Origin: Volvox africanus
Taxonomy: Eukaryota; Chlorophyta; Chlorophyceae; Chlamydomonadales; Volvocaceae
DNA length: 64,000 nucleotides
Direction: 5' to 3'
Assembly: GCA_030268105.1 (NCBI GenBank)
Contig: BSDZ01000017.1
Span: 1,778,001-1,842,000 of the forward strand
Part shown: positions 37,001 through 49,000 of the stretch, piece after piece
Layout: every line of letters begins with the position of its first letter
Position numbering within the stretch: position 1 is the stretch's first letter
Position numbers and translations under genes: made by a program
Notes under the pieces: model-generated
Seen by the model: only the letters and a program-made list of their open reading frames with translations
The model's database searches: none
Told to the model about the DNA's origin: nothing

Positions 37001-40000
37001 CTTCTTAAGAGATGTATGGCCTTCCAGCCCCATGGTGTCTTTGTTCGAAGTGCAAGGGCTCAGCAGACATGGCATTTCTACCCCAAACGCGCCATGCTCA
37101 GGAATGTCAGGCAGCGGCTTGTTGGAGACATTTGATGTCACTTGCAGACCTGCATACAAAAACGCCAAGCAAAATACGCTTATATTTTATCACTTTAGTC
37201 TGAACATTGTCAATTTGTCAAAATTGCCAAAATTTCAAAACGATTTGCTTCATAGAAGTGTGCCTGATCCTTACACGCACCTGATCCTTACACGCACCTT
37301 TATCATTGTCGTCCTCAGCTGGAGTAATTTCCGGCATTCTAGGCTTTTGGTTGACATCGTTACCTTGCGTAGAATCCAACAGACTGGCACCCAAGCCAAC
37401 CCCTGAGGGCTCTGGACATGTCATAGGCTCATTTGCCACTGCGGCAGTGACTGCATCCCCAGCATGGCTTGAAGCATAAGCCTCATCCTCCTCTATCTGG
37501 GGAACCACAACAGAAACGCTTGGGCGGCATTTACTTAAACCGTTGAGGATAGACGACTGATCCATGCCTTGATTGTGCACGTCTATCAGTTCTGATTGAG
37601 GTCCCGGTTCAGCCCCAGACTTCAGGCATGGGTAGCTGGCAGAGAGAGTATCCGAGGGAGGCAGGCTGAACTGCGGCTGCGGCCACGAATCAGTCGCTGC
37701 CTGCCCAAACTCCTGCTGCAAAGCACCATCACAGGTGGATGATACTTGTAGCGTGACCCTGTTGTGAGCGCTTGATCGCTGGGAAAATGTCGAAGGGGAC
37801 TCCGCACCATTGACCTTGTCCTGGGTTAAGATGCTGACCTTTTCCTGAAGGAAGGATTAACCACAATCTAAATTCGAAATGGAGCTATCCGATAAATAAT
37901 TATGGGATCCATTGGAGCAATAAGGAATGCCATCCTAGTTCTAGGGTGCACAAATGCTGGGGAATAAGCCTCATGCCCCTCAACCCTAGGGCGCATAAAA
38001 TACAGTTTCACATATCCAAAATTCCCTGAAATATTCCAACCAATTCTAGGCACTTGCATCCCCTACCTTTTCACCCTTAATGTCCAGCGAATATTTCTGG
38101 TTGATGGTCGCAATAGTAAAAGCAATACAGAAGTCTGTCTTTGCATGACCATGGTCGTCAACACGAAACCGTGTGCGCGGTTGATCGTTCAGTAATGCCG
38201 GTTTCTGCCCTTGAAAACCATGGCCATCGCGCCGTGCTTTGCTTAGCAGCAGGGCTTGCACCGACCGTCTGTCCAGCTGCGGTGTTGAGGCTCCACTGCT
38301 GGTGCGTTCCCTAGAGCTCTGGTGAGACAGGCTACCACTTTTATCCCCGGGGACTCGAACCGGATGCCATACTGCCAGGAGGGGTCAGCAGTTAAGGGTA
38401 AGAAAGTCAGAGATCCACAGCACGAACTCTAGTAACCTTTGGCTACACTATAAATTGGCTGTACCCTGACAGCTGCTGTGCCCAGAATATTGATATGAAC
38501 CTGACTGCACCTGATGACTAAACGATAATGCTAATGGATGGAAACTCACTCAAATACTCGTGGTCATTTGCCTCCTGAGTGACTGGGGCACAAAGCAAGT
38601 CGCATAACAAATATTCATACATACAAGTACTAATAATGTAAATTGCTTTGGGATCAGTACGACTTACTAAGGAACGGCAGGTTGTCAAGACCTGCAGGCG
38701 CATCCAAATCCTTGAACATAAGACACAAGCCGGTGCGGTTGTCAACCCAGTAAGGTGCATATAATGTCAAATGACACACATACTCGTCCTCCTTGGTGGC
38801 AAGGCTGTTGGAAAGGCTCAGCATGAGAACCTTGGGGGCATGCTCCTGGCCGTTCTTGTGCTTGCTCCTTAGTGGTGGCTTCATGTTGTCGTATATGGCG
38901 AGCCCATCTGCACCCTGCTTCCGCTTGCGCATAGCCTCTGTGGCCTGTTAACGCACAACAAAAACTCTATTTCAAAGAGCTATATATTACAGTGTAACCA
39001 CAGCCCCAATCATACCTTAAGATATTCATGGGGCTACCGCTATATCTGCTCTCCTGGCCCGGAGAGTTACGGTGGTTGTGGTGGCTGTGTGGGTCGCGGG
39101 GTCTGCTGCCCCACTTTCTCACACTGCCACCGTCATGACAGACATGCCTCAGAGATATTTGGGACGTTGACAAAAGTGTGCGCATAGGCATTTCAAGACC
39201 CGATAATGTTCAAGAGGTATGAAGATAAAACACCCTGGCCAAAAAACGGCAATCTGATGTGAGGTCATCACCCACTGTATGTAGACGTCGTTTAAGTAGG
39301 TAATGGTAGCTATCTCCGTGCCATCTTACAACTTTTTCTGCGGTAAAAGCGTTAAAGCATGCTAAGGTGTGCTGCACATACACTAATTCCATCAAAAACA
39401 GGGGTTTTATTTGGGACTACAGAGCAGCTTCCACCGCCACATCCTCCATCCATATGCATTATCCCCACTAGTTCCTCGTCTAGGTGACCCTCTCTTGGCT
39501 CCTACATCCCCATCCCTATCTGCACCTGCCTAGCTTCTATCTTAACTGGTGAGGGCCCTTGTATGAGGAGGAGGCCCCACTATTGCGCTTTTGCTAAGGC
39601 AATTTTCTATCATGAAGGCACCCTGATGATAGCCCCCTTTTTCACATCTGCATATCGTCGTTGCCACATCTAGATACTGGGGAGGGGGGCCTGTCTTCCC
39701 TGCGTCTGCATACGGAACGATCGTGATCTAGATATTAAATGGAACCCCATCACTGCATGTGGATACTGTGCCAGCTGCATACATCTTGCTATCTACATAC
39801 TTCAGACCATCCCTTCATTATTTGCCACATGATATTGCCTAGGCACTCATCATAGGTATTTGATTTGAAAACCCTAAACCCCCCCCCTTCACTGTTTCTA
39901 GAAACTTTCTAAGCGGCATCTGGAAATGGTGCTCAGAGTTGTCACTAGCTAGCATTCAGCTTTGGGGCACACCTGGATTTCCTACTATTATGCCTACTGC

Positions 40001-43000
40001 TGCTTACTAGTTTCAAGACTGAGGCATGCCCAATGAGAGACGCACGCTGTGTACACATGTACCCTGTAGAACAACTTGCTGCTATATACTTCGAGTGGAC
40101 AACTGAACTGTAAGTGGGTTGATCCCAATGGGTTGGTTAAAGGGGTTATGGGTTAATGGGTTAAATGGGTTGATCCCAATGGCAGGTGGGACTGTACTTC
40201 CTAGATAGGATGGGAACGAGTGGCAGGCCAGATAAGCAGCAGTGAGGAAGGAACTAGCCAGGGAAGCTTTCCAACTAACGACTAATGAACCACACCAAAA
40301 CACCAAGCACTGCCGACAATGGAACAGCTCTACCGCCCCTCCTGAGTGCGGCTAGCAATATATTTGCATCGAACCCTACGGTACTGAGGTGCCACCAGTG
40401 GAAGAAACCTAGATCGACATCCATGTGCATTGATCCTCTTAGCCACATCCAGAAGGCGCATCTAGTCATGAAAGACTCATTTTAGCCACATCTAAATATC
40501 CTGCAAGCTGCATTTAGATACCCAGACCACCCCAAACCCTTAACCCTGCCACTCACATACAGATATCTAGGGCCCCCCTTAAAAAACCAAGCAACATGTA
40601 GGCACAAAAGAATGCTATTTAGCTTCCGATTGGGATTTGGAGGATGTTGAGACTCAAGCAAACCGATATCCACAACCGGGTGCTATATCTCCTGCATCGG
40701 AGGCCCATGGACACCCTCCTGATTGGCTCACAGGGGCAACTGAGAAGGGAAGTAAAAGGACTGGCCTTGTGCCCTCCTTTGGCCTGGTACCAGGACTTCG
40801 AACATTGGACTTATTTAGATTGAAAACATCATACTTGATTTAGCAAGGTTGGCAAATTTCACGAATTGAAAAGAATTCGTCCTTTCAATGTCCAGCCATC
40901 GGTGACGACATCTAGTAATGCCTTGCAACAATTGCCGTATGTTACTTTTTGGTGCTTTATTTATGTGTCGTACTTTCACCTCCTATTGTAACGAGTCCTA
41001 GTCACTACTATAGTATCAGGCAGGCACGCGAGGGAGGTAAGGATATACAGAGGGAGGCACTAATCAACCTTGGCAGAAGATAGCGCTAATTTCCATATTT
41101 TTATTCATACTTATTTGCTTAGGACTGGGCAAGGTCCTTGCGATTGTTTCTAGTAGTAGTAGTAACAATCGCACATGGAGCAAACAACGACGACCAAGAG
41201 AGTAGGACTACCACTACAGTCGTGACTAGGACTCCTTACAGTAGGAGGTGGAAGTACGACACATAAATAAACTACAGATAAGTATTTATATGCCTACGAT
41301 ATTTATATGCCTACAAGAGATATAAACTACAAAAATAACTTTAAAATACAAGATAATATCTGCGATTACTAGATAAGGTAACAGCGGTAGCAATCAACGG
41401 ATCAATAAATCGCAGATGTGGGTCGCCAAATGCTCTTCACCAGTAATATGCATGATAGACACCTTTATGCGCCGTATTTCCGTAAGTTTGTAACTGATCA
41501 TCCAACATGAATAGTGAATGGTAGGTATCGGCCCTTCACTTCCTTTGATTTATGACAACACAAGGATAACCTTTAACTTACGACGACACAAAGGATAAAT
41601 AGCAGGCTGCTGTCAGCCAGTTGCAAACATACCTTCCATGCAAGTGCCATCAAACCCTTCTTGATCTTGGGCTTCGCAATCTTGATAGCCTGCTCAGTGC
41701 TCTCGACCACTTTCTCCTTGACACCTTGGCCCCCAGCGATAATGGTGTCTGCCACCATGGATGCCACGTGTGGAACACCCTGGATAACCTGCAACGTATC
41801 GTGCGGCACACGCTTCCACGATATAAATTGCAGAAGCACCTTCTCAGAATTTTGAGAGGGCCTTGCGGCTCTCAAGTACTACACACGTTCATACCCTTAA
41901 AGATAGGGTATACACTTGTATACGGCATGCGAAGACATGACAAATATTAACATGGCGTGTCGGTAATAAACTGGAGGAATGGGCATGCAAAGCATCAACA
42001 GGATGATAATGCCAATCCCATGTGGCCTACAACAGCCCAACATATTACCTGCTGCCCACCATCTACGATTTTTCCACCCATGTTGCGAGCAATACTGGGC
42101 AGCCGGGGCACCACCTGCATGGCGCTTTTAGCCAGGACCATTGGGTTGGTAGCTATCCGTCCTTCCGTCCGTAAAACAGCTCTGTAACTTGGCTGCATCA
42201 ATGCCCTCTTCCCAACGCCGCCCAGAGACGCGTGCTGAAGGCGTCCCAGTACTCGCTCACGGGCGTGTCGGAACCGCCAACCATACACACGGTCGCCAAA
42301 GCGTTTGTCTGAATGAACCTTACGATCTCCTGGTGACAGTCCTGCTGACGGTTCCGCTGCCTGGATTGTGCCAGAAGAAATTCCGAAGTCCTCGTACCCA
42401 GTTGCGTTGTCACCAAGATCATCTGCAGTCCACCTCCGACCAAGCGATTCCTTCGCATCGGTTGGGCCTTCAGAAACCTTAAGGCTGCTGACAAAGTTAA
42501 TGCCATGCACGATGTCTGGATTTGCAGCTTCACTAATGGCAGGCAAGTCCCCCTCAGCTCTCCGAACAGACAAATTTCGGCTGCCCGACACAGTTGGAGA
42601 GGTTTCAAGGCTCGCGCTAATGTTCTGCTCAATAAGCTGAGCAGCAGGAGAGCTTTCCTCAACAGACCGTGCCAGATTGAGCGGGGCAGATCCCCTCCTG
42701 CCGCCCCTATAACTTCCTTTCGTGGAGCTCCCCAAGCTACCAGCTGAACGAGGCGACTTTGAGGGCACCCGGCGCAGTGCAAGACTCATATAGAGGGTAG
42801 CAGACCGTCGGCCGGACCTGCTGGCACACTCAGGCATACTGCTAGTCGTTGCGTTGAAGAGCTCCAGCTGCACATACCCCTCCGAAAGCTTTGCTGGGGG
42901 AGACTCCAGCAACATTTGAGCAGAAGATAGCTGTTCTGATATAGCTGCTTGGCTGCCGAGGTGCAGAATCGGCCGGCTTTTGTCAGACTCGACACTTAAA

Positions 43001-46000
43001 CTACCAGCTGGAACTGGATCTGGAGCTTGTAAACCACTGGTGGATTGACGACGCATGTCACCAGGTGCCCAAGCTGGTACCAAGACCTTTGACGGACCAT
43101 CCAAGTGCCGCAGCTCGCCAAGCTGTACCCGTGTAGGCAATTCAGAGCCAGATGCTGTCGAAACGCTGCTTCCATATTTGAATGCAGCATTCTCAGACCA
43201 CGGTGTGTCAAACCGCTGAACAGTCACGTCCATTGAAGTCTGTGGATGCAGGTTGTCGGTGCCCTCCGGACCAGTGCTGACACTAACGGAAGAAGTGCCT
43301 CCAGAAGATGCACCAAGGACCAGCGTGCTCACCGTAGCTACATTCCTAGCCAAAACTGCCTCCATGTGCGATGTCGGTTGTCGAGGAACAGAAACTAGGC
43401 GTGCTCCTTGCGGTGGTTGCCAGGTTGGTGGAGATGTGTCCGGAAGAGGAATAAGACTGCCCGGCCTGCTGCGCTGCACCACAGCACTCGCTGGGCTAGC
43501 CCGTGATGTTTCACAAGTTGAACCTGTTGACCTCAGGTTGAGCCTAGGCACTCCGGAACCTTTGGTGCCGTTGGAATCTTCTGGTGTGTGCGGCGAAGCA
43601 AGGTGTTCGTCAAATAAATTCGAATTGGCTGCAAGGCATACTGGCGAGGACAAGTTTGGCATTCTTCCCTCGGTGACAGATGGTGGAACACCGACAGTAC
43701 TCAAGCCGGATGACACCTTAGCTCCATCGTGCCGAGGTACGACACGCACTGCCTGTTGCATGTTGGAGGCATCGGCACCATCAACAACGGATGCTAACGC
43801 ACTTGTCATCAATTTCAAACGTGCAACGCTGTGATGTGAAGTGTGCTGTGTCTGAACAGATTAGTTCAGCACTCTTGCTTTCTAAAACAGCTCGTCCAAG
43901 GTGTAGGTAGAACGCTTTCGGGGGTTCTGTACCTGCTGCCGTGCAGCTTAGTCTGTACGAGCTGAAGTGCTAAACAACCTGTTAGAGGTTGCAATAGCGC
44001 TTCATGCCGAGGTGACAATTCCGTCACTGCAGAACCTACCATAGACTGTTGCTCAAGGGCCCGATTTGCTGCCATACTAGACATCCATGCCGTGGTCCCG
44101 GCAACAGCAGGTCCACCATAATTGCACGTCGCGAGATGCATTCCATCACCTGAAGTGTGTGGATCAGTTGATAGTAACGTGATAGTGATAGTAACATGAT
44201 GAATGTCACAAATATTATCAGCAAAGAACCATCCAATTATGCCACTTATGCCAGTCATGCAGTTTGCAATGGAAGCAGGAGAACTCACGCCAACCGCTCA
44301 ACAGATAAGAGTTTCACATTAAGGTCAAGAAGATGTCTGCATACATTAAACACTTTAATCACGCGTGTCAGTGCTGTAGCAGTCTCAGTGGAAGCAACAT
44401 GGAGAGAATGGCCACACACCATGTATAGGGCACTAACTCACAGGGTACGTTGAGACGCGGTTCTGTTGACAACGAAGAGACAACAAGTTGCACACGGACG
44501 CCCTCCTGTGAACTGGATGTGGCTGGTACTACGTGAAGGTGTAGCCGCACAACAGGGAAAGCCATTGCTGCTATGTCGGCCATGATAGGTCCAGGGGTTT
44601 CACAACTGCTACGTGGGCGTGACGTTGGCAAGCTAGGTGGCCCCGCACTTTCTGCAATGCACAAAATTGTTGTTTCGGATCCCAGGGATTTGATTCCAGT
44701 GACTTTTAGGTTGTACCCATGTCCCATCATTGAATTATTGTAACAGCCATGCTGGCATACATACTATTCATGCACATAAATGCCAGTTAAATCAAGAAAA
44801 TAATCCAATGGGGGAGGGTCAACAAAGAGCATGATGGCGCGTGACAGAAGGCAGCAGGACCAATGCTGACGGCAACAACTAGCCATACCATGCAGTGGTG
44901 TACCAACATGTGCAAAGATCCCCCAAATTATCGCATACCGTTGGCTAATTCACGACCAGCAGGGCGTATACCACTCATATCCATATTCCGATGACGCCTT
45001 CTGCTTGTCTGCAGCACTGTGGAAACCTCTGAGAAAGCTTTCTCAGCAGGTCTGTAGCTGAGCGACACACGCACGTATTCATTCACATGTGGTGGGGCGG
45101 CAGATGAGGTCATCAGCACATCCTGGCCCTGCAAATCTTTTCCAGCGGATTTGCCAGTCAGGGAGCCCTGTATCGCATAGAGACAGAGTGTGACATGCGT
45201 TTAGCAAGCTAGGATCATCCGAAGGTGCTGGATGTATAATAGCCTTGCATGTATTGCACCGAGCTGGCCTCGTTTACCACAGCGATAGTAATAAACTACA
45301 GAAAGCATTCTTGACAGGGAAGGATGGAAGCGTTGTACAAGTTCTAGATCATGCGAATCTAGACATAAGATCTCAACATGAGATTCTTCAAGCCCTTATG
45401 CCGTAATTACCTTCAGCAGGTTCAGCACCTTCAATACAGACAAAGCAGGTTGCAATGCTAAGCTGGAAGATGTTGCCTCAGATTGTGCTATCACAGTGGA
45501 TGATGACGCTGCCGCCACCGCTGGTGACGATGCCACAGGTTGCTCTGCCGATGCTACAGGTACAGTGGACTGGTGCAGGCATGGGGTTACAGACCCGCTA
45601 GCCTTCTCGATATCAGTTATTGCTGTGGTGATTGGCGATGCGAGGCTCGCAACTTCTTGGCCTGCAGGGGCTGGTGCCACATCTGAAGTGTCCATGATAT
45701 CTTGAGGGATTGAGGCTGCCGCAGCTGGCTCCAGGGCCGATAATACACATTGTGTAAGATTAGATGCAATAATTTCCTGCTGCTCGCCGATCTGCTGCTC
45801 TTTAGTGGATGATGCTGCAGCACCAGCTGCAGTGCCAGCATCCAAGAGAAAAGTGGACGTTAACCTCACCGGCGGTCGCAAAGCCGCTGGCAGCCGTTGA
45901 CCTTCCTGACCACCAGAGCTGCCACCAGCACGCGCCTCTTGTAAGTTGGGACTGGTGCTAGCAGCCATGTTTGGTCCCAGCCTCGGCCCTGACCTGATGA

Positions 46001-49000
46001 CCAGCAGCTGCACCCGCACAAGCCTATCATTATTACGGTGCCAGTAGCTGACAGATTCACGTGGAAGCGGGCTTGTTACAGAAAGCGCCGCTGGAAGTAC
46101 TGGCTGACCAGCCTTGCCGTGATGAGGCCCAAACGCATCGAGCGCGTCACGAACGGTATTGGCCATCTTGTCGACGGTATTGGCGACCCTGTCGACGGTA
46201 GTGGTAACCTTGTCCCAACTAGCAGCCGCGGTGTCTTGAAACTTTTGGTTGACAACCTTCAAAACCAGGACGAAATATAAACGGGTGAAGCGAAAATGAT
46301 ACAGGAAAAATAAATCAATCAAAGGTTTACTTCAAACCTTCAAAATTATATCCGCCTATCAAAAATCCCAAGATACATCTCGTCGATTCAAGAATGTGAA
46401 TTGCCAGTTCACGCCGAAAGGTCAAACGCAATTCACGACATAAGAGCGGATGGTGCCACTTGATCGTGCGGCTGGCCAAGGCAAATCACCACTTGCGTAG
46501 CAGGGTTAAGTGCGGCGTGAATTGCCATTCTGTCGTTGGTTTGTGTTCATTTCCAAACCGCTCGAAATAAGGGGGCAAACAGTTCCTTTAATAGTCAGTA
46601 ACACTGTGTATCTCGCATTCATTAATCTCACATTAACGTATATAACATAATATATAAAACATATACCAAATATATATAAACCCAAAACATATAACATAAT
46701 CTCACATTAAACACGTGCACGTGCACCTTGACACAGACCCACTGGACACGAAAAACCCAACGATTTTAAACAATGGACCCGCGCAATAACACAGTAAGCC
46801 GTGTAATACCGAAAACATTTTACATGGCTACCGCAGAGCCTTATAGCAACAGACGACAGGAAATGCTAAGCATACCTGCAGAAGGGGCTTAATCGGCTCC
46901 GCACGATTTCGAGACTCCAAATCCGCGAGAACCTTACTGAAGGTAAAATCAGAAATGGTGTAATCCAGGCGCATGAAGTCCGGAAGTTCTTGCTGACCTT
47001 TGCTTGCCGTGCTGCTGCTGTGGTTGATCTCAATGGGCCTGCCGTGAATGCGGAGGGAGAGCACATATCATGTAATATGGGATTGGGACGTCCGTCTGAT
47101 CAAGTGAGCATTCTGAGACATCAGTCCAATTGCACCAAGTACCCTTCACCGGTACTCGCCGTTCTGGTAAGCGCAGCTGTCCACCGAGCAACATTTCGCG
47201 GCACTAACAACGTTTGCCGCAATACAAAGAGACGTACGTACCTGGTGCACTGGAGGTGCAACTCCGGAATTTTAACGCACATGACAGCCTGCTTTTGCAT
47301 ATCCAGATACAGCTGCTGAGTGTCGCCTGGAGGCACGTGCACAAGCCGTATATTTTGCTTTGCCCACTCAATAAAGGAATCCAGTTCCTGCCATGTGACC
47401 TGCAAGTTCACAGACGGGCATTATATGATAATAACACTAATTAATTGCTGGAGGAGGTGCGCTCAAGCTCATGTAATAATAATATATTATTATATGATAT
47501 ACATAATATATAACACATAATATTATACTATGTATATATTTAAAATTTGGTACATATAAATCAAATGTGTTTTCGTGGCTCCTCTGTGGGTGTGAGCATA
47601 ATTGTTGCTTCCTGATACATCATGTAGCAAGCTACATACCCGATCAGGAGGCTCGGTGTCGGTCCTTACAAGCAGGTCCATCTCCTTTGAATTGCGCTTA
47701 GCGATCCAGCGCAGGTTACATCGCAGTACAGCAAGCATGTGACACTTGTTTTTCTTCGACTGCATCTTGTCATAGCCCTTCAACTAAATGGCAGACAGGG
47801 CAACAGCAGAAACCAGAGTTGAGATGGAATAAGCGGAGTGCGTGCAATGCGGCTCTAAAATTATGACCCTAAGTAAATAATAAGTAAATACAATTTTACC
47901 AAAGCGGACTTCATGCAGCGGACACATATGACCTTAATCCAAGTCTTCGCTCGCGCACCTTCTGCAATTGAAACTCCTTTGCTGCTTTCAGTTTCAGCAT
48001 TTTGATCAATGAGTTGAACTCAGCGACAATCCGCTCCTCATCCTCTGCATCCTGCACCTCCTCTGCCAATGTTTCACTTCGCCGAAACTTCATAAGACGC
48101 CTCGACTCTACAGCCGGAGGACTGCTTGCGATGCTGGTTTTTGCAGCTGTTAGGGCCCCGCCGTCAAAAGGCGCTGTTTCGCCTGCCACCTTCCGTGCCG
48201 AGTAAGTGTCGAAGTCGCGGCTGAGGTAATTCAGGGAGATGATATAGCCTTCCATGTAGTAAGGCAGAGAATTCGTAAGGACGACCGTGGGGCATATCTT
48301 TATGGACGCCTCCAGTGGACGGCTCGCCTTGGCGAAAAAACCAGGCCCTGGCACCTCCATGGAGTGGAAGGTTGCGTATGAGTACTCCGTCCGTGTCCTG
48401 ACAAGGACCTGCATGTTGGCAATTAAGTTTGCACATTATTCTAGTCGCCAATTTTAGCGGCATGTTGAATACCAACAGATCTGAAGTTTAATTGGTATAC
48501 TCAACCATTATTCTGCGCCATATCAGATATAAGAGTGTGGATGCGTGCATGCATGGCCTTGTCTGCCAAGTATGGGACAATATCCGATGCCACCACTACT
48601 TCAGCTAACTGAACGAATGTACCTTGACGGCGAAGTGTAAAGGAGCATTTCCGTACAGTCCAAACTGGCCAGTGACTGGCAGGCCAGTTGTAATGAAGCC
48701 AGCCTGACTCGTCATTTCTTTAACGATAGGAGAAAGATGAATCACGTCGTGTTGCGCAGCCTGATACTTGCACCACCCTTTTCCAATCGGGGTTCGCGCC
48801 TCGAGATACAAAGCGCCTCCAAGCGCGGCAACGATGGGCAAATATCGCCCTGCACAAAAGCAAATATGGCAAGGGATTTGGATACCGTCATCCGTCGTTT
48901 GGGTGAACTTAAGGGCGTCCTCATCGAAGCAACGGACATGCAAGCGGCTGCAGCTCCGTCCCTTGTTAAAAATATAGGATAGAAGCTCGTCCTAAGACTC

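Larger units (their letters stand above)
34227..38944 (-). other. C-terminal repeats of the VPS13 adaptor-binding (VAB/SHR-BD) domain
   Basis: In order: VCHLTLYAPYWVDNRTGLCL (38668-38944), KNKYLILNATGLLIEYKQKG with WHWDNAD and WQWSG (36099-36333), IPPYMIVNRCRDVIIRLKQA with PMPFAWDEP (35460-35694), and YVTVYADGPTRVLCFSEDRS (34227-34349). These match the repeated 'PYWxxNRTGLxLxxxQ', 'WxWSxxF', 'PYxIxNRxxxxIxxxQ' and 'PFAWDEP' motifs of VAB, which recruits adaptors carrying PxP motifs in yeast. Phases run continuously through these exons. Confidence 0.88.
38945..41632 (-). other. 2.7-kb intron of the VPS13 gene
   Basis: It separates the exon ending at 41633 from the exon starting at 38944. No exon is evident. 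Contents: many variants of CACATCTAGATAC between 39.4 and 40.6 kb; the 17-mer TGGGTTGATCCCAATGG at 40115-40131 and 40166-40182 flanking a GGGTTA-rich stretch; an interstitial CCCTAAACCC near 39875; and an inverted-repeat element at 40956-41271. Confidence 0.75.
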
